A stretch of 9,580 nt of DNA from CAYJFK01 sp964369475 (GTDB lineage: Bacteria; Bacillota; Clostridia; Oscillospirales; Feifaniaceae): NCBI GenBank assembly GCA_964369475.1, contig CAYJFK010000077.1:1-9580 (forward strand), given 5' to 3'. Both the position numbers and the translations under genes were made by a program. Positions 5,000-9,580 of this stretch are shown here, piece after piece. The notes beneath the pieces were generated by a model. That model made no database searches and had not been told where the DNA came from. It saw only the letters and a program-made list of their open reading frames with translations. Each line of letters opens with the position of its first letter. Within the stretch, counting starts at the first letter, position 1.

Positions 5000-6607
5000 T
5001 TAGTATGCTTCGATGTATGGGGCAAGCTCTGCCGTTTCCTCTGCCGAGGCTATGCAGTAGAGGTAGTAAATCGAGCTCTCGCCATAGCCAAAGTTTGGCG
5101 TTATTGTCATATATGCTTTTGCTATGTCGGTCTCGTCGGCAATTAAATCCTCTAAATCCTCAAGTGTCTCCTCGTCGGAGGCCCTCGCAATTACAGTGAT
5201 CTCGCTGTCCTCTCCATCAAGTCCTGCCGCTATTCTTATGGCCAGATCGGTCTCTGTCTTAGCGCCGACGGCATATATTGTCTGCCTTGCATCGGAGAGC
5301 GTCATAATGTTAAAGGCAATGCCGCAATTTTCGAGCTTTTCTTCGAGTTCCTTCGGGTCTGCCACCTTAACTTGATATGGCGCTGCTTGCAGTCCGTCGG
5401 TATCTTCTTCTATAACGGCATTAAAAACAACGTCGAAGGCCTCTTTAATGCTCTTTAAATCGACAAGCACTTCAGGCTCGCCCGACAGATAAACAAGATG
5501 CTCGTCCTCGAAATCGTATACAGCACCATAGCTTATGCCGAATTTTTCTAATAGCGTTAAATATTGCGTGCCCGTTATGTGCTCTAACATCATGGGTTCT
5601 AATATAAGCTCGCCCTCTATAAGAGCATCGGGATGGTCGAAATGCTCTACAATTGTAAGTATGCCCGCAACATTGGACGGGGTCGCAATGACAGTTGTAA
5701 CACCATCCTTTTGTTCTATCGAGGAATATTCAAGATTAAATACAGCGGCCGCCGCTTCGAGCGTTTCTATGTCTATCGCACGAAGTGTAAAGCTTGCAAC
5801 GGCATCGGAGTATAAAAACGTGTTCTTCAAAAGGTCTTCAGGGCCTACCATTATAACATCGCCATCGAGCAGATATGTAAGCCCTTTTGCCGCCTCGAGG
5901 GTAGCCTCGAGCGCCTTTAGGGGAGATACGACAGATACCTTAACGGTAACGTCGACAGGCTCGCCAAAGTAGAGCACCTGCTTTCCCTCAACAGAGCCTA
6001 TGCGTGCTATTACCTCTCTAATGTCGACATCTTTAAAGTTGATCGAAATCAAATCCTCCTCCGGAGGGGCAAGCTTTATAACGGCATCCGATACATAGGC
6101 GTTTGATGCAGTTAGCTGTTCTGTCGCCTCTCTTATCTCGCCTTCAGGGACATATGCACCGTCATGGACAAAGTGCTCGCCCTGCGGCAAGGGGAGAGAT
6201 GGGTATCCGCCCGCAAAAACGGGAATGTCGGTATCATCGGGCTGCTCTGCATCTCCCGTGTCACCTTGTTCTCCACTGTCGCCCTCCTCGCCTGTGTCGT
6301 CTTCCGTATCATCAGGCTCGGGCTCGGGCTCAGGCTCCGGCTCAGGCTCGGGTTCGGGCTCGGGTTCGGGCTCGGGTGAGGGCTGGTCTGTTTCTATTTG
6401 AATTACCTGTCCGATATTTAAAATTGCATCTTCGCTAATTCCGTTTAGCTCGGCTATTGCCTGTGGAGTTGTGTCGAAATCTCGTGCTATGTTCCACAGA
6501 TTATCGCCCGAGGAAATTGTATAGTCTATTACCTCTGCCGAGGCAACGGTTAAAAGTGCGGCAACAAGCATTACAGTAAGGCATGTTCTAAATAAAATCT
6601 TTCTCAT
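5000..6607 (-). CDS. Secreted LysM protein with secretin N0/N1-like domains
   Basis: Encodes 535 residues. ATG 6607 follows GGAGG by 7 nt and overlaps the upstream stop (ATGA). Residues 1-24 are a signal peptide (MRKIL..., hydrophobic core, VASA cleavage site). A LysM peptidoglycan-binding domain spans about 28-72 (YTISSGDNLWNIARDF...LNIGQVIQI). An (EP)10 stretch (79-98) and an acidic linker to about 128 follow. Residues 187-256 read as an STN/secretin N0 domain (ISINFKDVDIREVIARIG, then a ...LTYLLDGDVIMV end), as in PilQ and GspD. Three N1-like beta-alpha modules may follow at about 271-327, 334-392 and 410-461. The secretin pore domain is absent. The protein is probably exported, wall-bound by LysM and spaced by the rigid EP linker. 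It is co-transcribed with a PilP/GspC-like membrane protein, a likely partner. The domain calls are by eye; the LysM and N0 calls are the firmest. Confidence 0.88.
   Translation of the reverse strand: MRKILFRTCLTVMLVAALLTVASAEVIDYTISSGDNLWNIARDFDTTPQAIAELNGISEDAILNIGQVIQIETDQPSPEPEPEPEPEPEPEPEPEPEPDDTEDDTGEEGDSGEQGDTGDAEQPDDTDIPVFAGGYPSLPLPQGEHFVHDGAYVPEGEIREATEQLTASNAYVSDAVIKLAPPEEDLISINFKDVDIREVIARIGSVEGKQVLYFGEPVDVTVKVSVVSPLKALEATLEAAKGLTYLLDGDVIMVGPEDLLKNTFLYSDAVASFTLRAIDIETLEAAAAVFNLEYSSIEQKDGVTTVIATPSNVAGILTIVEHFDHPDALIEGELILEPMMLEHITGTQYLTLLEKFGISYGAVYDFEDEHLVYLSGEPEVLVDLKSIKEAFDVVFNAVIEEDTDGLQAAPYQVKVADPKELEEKLENCGIAFNIMTLSDARQTIYAVGAKTETDLAIRIAAGLDGEDSEITVIARASDEETLEDLEDLIADETDIAKAYMTITPNFGYGESSIYYLYCIASAEETAELAPYIEAY
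6314..6373 (-). repeat. Hexanucleotide repeat coding (Glu-Pro)10
   Basis: Ten 6-bp units with the minus-strand pattern GA[AG]-CC[CTG] encode EPEP... at residues 79-98 of the LysM protein. Glu-Pro repeats form stiff extended spacers. Gain or loss of a unit would change linker length by two residues without a frameshift, so the locus could vary between strains. Confidence 0.9.
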
Positions 6608-7077
6608 ACCGTAACCTCCAACATGTTTAGCTTGCCGTTGTCGAGTGTCAGCAAGACTTCCTCGCCGTAACCTTCCAGCGCAACGTCGTTTTCGGTTATC
6701 TCTACTACCTGCCAACTGCCTATGTAGTCGCCCTCTATAAGTGTCGCTGTCTGACCATCGACCTCGAATGTTGCATATGTGTCGTTCTCGCCGCATACCA
6801 TCATGCCACGAAGTTCAACCGACACAGGGTTTTCAGGCAGTGCCTTTGCCGTTACATAGCCTGCCAGCAGTTGCGCCTCGCCTGCCGCTACGACGAGTGC
6901 CGATGCATCTTCAGGCGGCAAATCCTCTTGTGGCAGTTCGGCTTCGCTGTTGTTAAACATCGCTATAACGAGCACGACCAGCGATGCTATAATTATTAAA
7001 ATAAATGTCAAAAAAGCAATACGAGCCTTCCTCGACAGCCGCCTTGCCCTACCTTTTTTCTTCTTAGGGTTACTCAA
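6604..7077 (-). CDS. PilP/GspC-like single-pass membrane protein
   Basis: Encodes 157 residues. The start is TTG 7077 at the end of a T-run, with GGAGG 8 nt upstream. The N-terminus is very basic (KKKKGRARRLSRKAR), followed by one transmembrane helix at about 20-41, giving an inside-N, outside-C topology. An acidic linker (45-60) leads to a small beta-rich domain at about 86-147. Its pattern (VELRGMMV...YATFEVDGQTATLIEGDYIG, then VVEITENDVAL and EEVLLTL) resembles the PilP/GspC homology region, which docks onto secretin N-domains. The next gene encodes N0/N1-type domains, which supports the match. The TGA stop overlaps that gene's ATG. The similarity is a structural-pattern match, not a proven family assignment; PilM, PilN and PilO are not next to it. 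Confidence 0.8.
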   Translation of the reverse strand: MSNPKKKKGRARRLSRKARIAFLTFILIIIASLVVLVIAMFNNSEAELPQEDLPPEDASALVVAAGEAQLLAGYVTAKALPENPVSVELRGMMVCGENDTYATFEVDGQTATLIEGDYIGSWQVVEITENDVALEGYGEEVLLTLDNGKLNMLEVTV

Positions 7078-7133
7078 AAAAACTTCCTCCTTTTGTAAGG
7101 GCGCTATCCTCGCCCGACCTCTTGTGGTTATAT

Positions 7134-7148
7134 TTGCAACAGTTGTAA
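7134..7148. promoter_or_regulatory. Near-palindrome upstream of the PilP-like gene
   Basis: TTGCAAC-A-GTTGTAA is a 7-1-7 inverted repeat with one mismatched pair. On the minus strand it lies just before a weak -10-like TATAAC (7132-7127), about 50 bp from the TTG start. No good -35 was found. It is a possible operator for the envelope operon. Confidence 0.3.
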
Positions 7149-7223
7149 CTAAATAAAAATGATTGCCTATCTATTTTAAGGAAATAAAACGGATTTGTCA
7201 ACGAATATTGTGTGAACATCTTC

Positions 7224-7252
7224 TTGTTAATTTACGGATAAACGTGTATAAT
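7224..7252 (+). promoter_or_regulatory. Sigma-A promoter of the femX-racemase operon
   Basis: The -35 TTGTTA (7224-7229), a 17-bp spacer and a perfect -10 TATAAT (7247-7252) fit a housekeeping promoter. Transcription would start near 7259, leaving a leader of about 130 nt before femX. The leader has no recognised riboswitch or T-box element. It holds a tiny unsupported reading frame (7287-7313) and a second TATAAT at 7345-7350 that lacks a properly spaced -35. Confidence 0.65.
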
Positions 7253-7387
7253 GTATTGGATTAGGGCAAACTATTCGGTAAAATACATGGGACGATGGGC
7301 AATAAAGGTCTAAAACTTGCGATAAAGGATAGCAAATATGCCCTTATAATAAAATTAATTTACACAAATGCACAGTGGAGGATATAG

Positions 7388-8455
7388 ATGGCATACGAAA
7401 TTTTAGAAAAAAACAAACACAAGCAGTTCGAGGACTTTAACAAAGCTTCGCTTAAAGGGCACTTTTGCCAAAGCGAGATATGGGGCGGCGTTAAAATAGA
7501 GTGGGTGCGTGAAGTCGTTGTTGTGCGTGACAATTCAGGCGCTATTATAGGCGGCCTTGCCCTACTGGTCAGAAAGATCCCCATGACAGGGGTATCCATG
7601 CTATACGCACCACGTGGCCCTGTCTGCGACACAGAGGACGAAGGTGTAATTGCCGAGCTCTTAAAAGGGGCACGTGCCGTTGCAAAAAAGCACAACGGAT
7701 ACACAATAAAGCTCGACCCCGATGTTAAGAGCGACAACTCTCGCTTTATAGAAATAATGAAGAAAAACGGCTTTAACCTTGCGGCAGAGGGCAAAAATTT
7801 CGAGGGGATACAGCCACGCTATGTATTTCGCCTTGATGTTGATGGCAAAACAGAAGAAGAACTTATGGCAAACTTCCACGACAAGTGGAGGTATAACATA
7901 AGGCTTGCCACGAGAAAAGGAGTCGAGATAAAGATCGCCCCACGTGAGGAGCTAAAACCCTTTTACGACATAATGGTAGAGACCGGCATGAGGGACAACT
8001 TTGTAACTCGCCCTCTCTCCTACTTCGAGCGCATGTACGACTGCATGGGGGAACATCTGCGCCTGTACATGGCATACCACGAGGGCGAGCCGATAGCAGG
8101 CACACTTGCCGTGCAATATGGCGACAAGGTTTGGTATCTCTACGGCGCATCTTCCAATAAAAAGAGAAATCTTATGCCAAACTATCTGCTCCAGTGGGAG
8201 ATGATACGCTGGTCTGTCGAGACAAATTGCAAAACATACGACTTTAGAGGGGTATCAGGCGATATATCAGAGGACAATCCGCTATACGGCCTATACCGCT
8301 TCAAAAAGGGATTTGGCGGCGACTTTACCGAGTTTTGCGGCGAGTTCGAGAGCGTTATAAGCCCCTCCAAGGCAAAGCTTGTAGAGGTCATGCGACATGC
8401 CTACAACAGGTTTATAACGATAAGATACCGCCTGAAGAACAGGGGTGCAAAGTGA
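7388..8455 (+). CDS. femX: FemX/FemAB family peptidoglycan bridge aminoacyltransferase
   Basis: Encodes 355 residues. Enzymes of this family transfer an amino acid from aminoacyl-tRNA to the stem-peptide lysine (or to a growing cross-bridge) of a peptidoglycan precursor at the cytoplasmic membrane face. The protein shows the tandem GNAT-like build: an N-terminal half with HFCQSEIWG (25-33) and LYAPRGPV (72-79), and a C-terminal half with KWRYNIRLATRKGVEI (166-181), VWYLYGASS (248-256), YDFRGVSGD (284-292) and LYRFKKGFGGD (302-312). No long coiled-coil arm is visible, and the length suits compact FemX enzymes rather than the larger FemA/FemB. ATG 7388 has GGAGG 6 nt upstream. Its stop overlaps the next gene's GTG (GTGA), so the two are coupled. 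Which amino acid is added (Ala, Gly, Ser or another) cannot be read from the sequence. Confidence 0.93.
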   Translation: MAYEILEKNKHKQFEDFNKASLKGHFCQSEIWGGVKIEWVREVVVVRDNSGAIIGGLALLVRKIPMTGVSMLYAPRGPVCDTEDEGVIAELLKGARAVAKKHNGYTIKLDPDVKSDNSRFIEIMKKNGFNLAAEGKNFEGIQPRYVFRLDVDGKTEEELMANFHDKWRYNIRLATRKGVEIKIAPREELKPFYDIMVETGMRDNFVTRPLSYFERMYDCMGEHLRLYMAYHEGEPIAGTLAVQYGDKVWYLYGASSNKKRNLMPNYLLQWEMIRWSVETNCKTYDFRGVSGDISEDNPLYGLYRFKKGFGGDFTEFCGEFESVISPSKAKLVEVMRHAYNRFITIRYRLKNRGAK

Positions 8456-9528
8456 GAGAGCTCGCAATAGACAAGGCGGCATTTTGCCACAATGTATCCG
8501 AGATAATAAAGGCGGTATCGCCTTCTGTCGTCATCGGAGTATGCAAAGGCGATGGCATGGGGCTCTCTGCCCTGCCATATGCAAAAACACTTGTAGAGTG
8601 CGGAATAACACGCCTTGCAGTTGCAACGCTTGCCGAAGGGCGCAAACTTCGAGAGGGCGGCATAGAAACTCCAATTTTAATGCTTTCTTCGACCTCGGTA
8701 AAGGAAGAAATCGAAGAACTTTGCAAGCTCGAAATAACCCCGACCGTCGGCAGTTTTGCCGCCCTTGATGTAGTTGCCGAGGTTTACGGCGAGGGGGACA
8801 TTCACATAAATGTCGACACAGGCTTTGGCAGATACGGCTTTTTTGAAGGCCAAGAAGAAGTGCTTGCCACAGCGCTTGCCAAGACAAGCCTTAATGTAGA
8901 GGGGCTATTTACCCATTTCAGAAGCTCGTTTTCGAGGGGCGGCGAGACAAAAGAGCAGTTTGACAGCTTTATGCGTTTTAAGGACAAGCTTACCTCTTGC
9001 GGCATAACCCCAAACATACTGCACACCTCTAATTCATGCGGTGCACTGCTTCACCCATATACAAGGCTTGATGCCGTGCGCATCGGCTCGGCATTTTTGG
9101 GCAGACTTCCTGTTAGCACGCCGCTAAAACTAAAAAAAATCGGCCGTCTTCGTGCTATGGTGTCAGAACTTCACGAGGTTAAAAAGGGTAGCTATATAGG
9201 CTATACCGACGTGTACAAGGCAAAGAGCGACATAAAGACGGCCGTTGTAACGGCAGGCGTGGCAGACGGTATCGGACTTACGAGGGGCAAGGACGCCTTT
9301 AGACTGCGTGACCACGCAAGATACATTAAAAGAGCAATAAAAGAAATGCTATCTCCGCCGCTGCCTTATTGCGAGGTAAAGGGGCAAAAACTCTTTGCCC
9401 TTGGCAGAATTGGCCTGACCTCTACCATTGTAGATGTGACAGGCAAAAATATTAAGGCAGGCGACGAGGCATATTTTGAAATAAACCCAATCATGGTTAC
9501 GGCAGACCTTCCGAGAGTGTGGGAATAG
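8452..9528 (+). CDS. Divergent alanine racemase family protein
   Basis: Encodes 358 residues of the fold-III PLP alanine racemase family. GTG 8452 is chosen: it overlaps the femX stop as GTGA, AGGGG lies 6 nt before it, and similarity starts at RELAIDKAAFCHNV. An ATG at 8335 would lie deep inside femX. Visible residues: the PLP lysine K32 in VCKGDGMG, R127 in VDTGFGRYGF, H155 in THF, R210 in AVRIG, and Y251 in IGYTDVYKA, which aligns with the catalytic tyrosine. Changes from classic Alr: the carbamylated-lysine position is N120, the VPIGYADG motif reads VTAGVADG (267-273), and the VCMDQ loop reads IGLTS (320-324). The family role is L-Ala/D-Ala interconversion for the cell wall, and pairing with femX supports a wall role. 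The altered pocket leaves open another substrate. The length is slightly short for Alr. Confidence 0.85.
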   Translation: MRELAIDKAAFCHNVSEIIKAVSPSVVIGVCKGDGMGLSALPYAKTLVECGITRLAVATLAEGRKLREGGIETPILMLSSTSVKEEIEELCKLEITPTVGSFAALDVVAEVYGEGDIHINVDTGFGRYGFFEGQEEVLATALAKTSLNVEGLFTHFRSSFSRGGETKEQFDSFMRFKDKLTSCGITPNILHTSNSCGALLHPYTRLDAVRIGSAFLGRLPVSTPLKLKKIGRLRAMVSELHEVKKGSYIGYTDVYKAKSDIKTAVVTAGVADGIGLTRGKDAFRLRDHARYIKRAIKEMLSPPLPYCEVKGQKLFALGRIGLTSTIVDVTGKNIKAGDEAYFEINPIMVTADLPRVWE

Positions 9529-9561
9529 CACTCCGTTATTTCAGAGTAGCAATTATAAAGC

Positions 9562-9580
9562 GGCGCTTGACTGTAAGCGC
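9562..9580. repeat. Dispersed 16-bp motif, copy 2, and hairpin at window end
   Basis: GGCGCTTGACTGTAAG (9562-9577) resembles 4631-4646 (14 of 16 bases). Within it GCGCTT (9563-9568) and AAGCGC (9575-9580) form a perfect 6-bp hairpin with a 6-nt loop, 34 bp past the racemase stop. It may be the terminator of the femX operon if a T-run follows, but the window ends at the last stem base. Confidence 0.45.

Noticed and set aside
4655..5199. Plus-strand reading frames of 113-163 codons across the hairpin region
   Set aside because: They overlap the 3' end of the LysM gene in antisense, look like GC-rich random translation, and have no family-like motif.
6608..6796. Upstream extension of the LysM protein
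   Set aside because: It would run inside the PilP-like gene in another frame and would bury the signal peptide; ATG 6607 has a good ribosome binding site.
7287..7313. Eight-codon leader reading frame before femX
   Set aside because: It has no ribosome binding site, no run of regulatory codons and no attenuator hairpin next to it.
8335..8451. Upstream extension of the racemase
   Set aside because: It lies within femX in another frame, is unlike the family, and the GTG at 8452 has a ribosome binding site and the GTGA overlap.

Overview
The window looks like part of a Bacillota chromosome, probably from the class Clostridia. The grounds are strong purine-rich ribosome binding sites, use of TTG and GTG starts, a FemX-type peptidoglycan bridge enzyme, a Bacillota-like YgiQ radical SAM protein, and sigma-A-like promoters with TATAAT boxes. 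No rRNA, tRNA, CRISPR array, transposase or phage gene was seen. The species cannot be named from the sequence.

Layout. The left three quarters is read on the minus strand. From right to left it holds: a two-gene operon (6604-7077, a PilP/GspC-like membrane protein, then 5000-6607, a secreted LysM plus secretin-N-domain protein); a 450-bp GC-rich intergenic region packed with perfect inverted repeats (4550-4999); a YgiQ-type radical SAM protein with an added basic 10-residue repeat tail (2459-4549); a DHH/DHHA1 phosphoesterase (1361-2278) ending in a long hairpin terminator; and two tandem, overlapping, paralogous genes of unknown function (689-1237 and 81-692). The right quarter is read on the plus strand from a clear promoter at 7224-7252: femX (7388-8455), then an alanine-racemase-family gene (8452-9528) overlapping it by four bases. 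The window ends in a hairpin that partly repeats a motif from the 4550-4999 region.

How the genes fit together. The femX/racemase pair makes sense as a cell-wall operon: one enzyme adds amino acids to the peptidoglycan stem peptide, the other belongs to the family that makes D-alanine, although several of its active-site positions are changed. The divergent operon also points to the envelope. It pairs a membrane-anchored PilP/GspC-like domain with an exported protein that has a peptidoglycan-binding LysM and N0/N1-type domains normally found in secretins, but no secretin pore. This is the best candidate for an under-described system here: a pore-less, wall-anchored relative of the PilP-PilQ pair. 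The three gene junctions in these operons are all 4-nt stop/start overlaps (TTGA, ATGA, GTGA), which suggests translational coupling.

All functional calls come from reading motifs by eye. Nothing was searched against a database.
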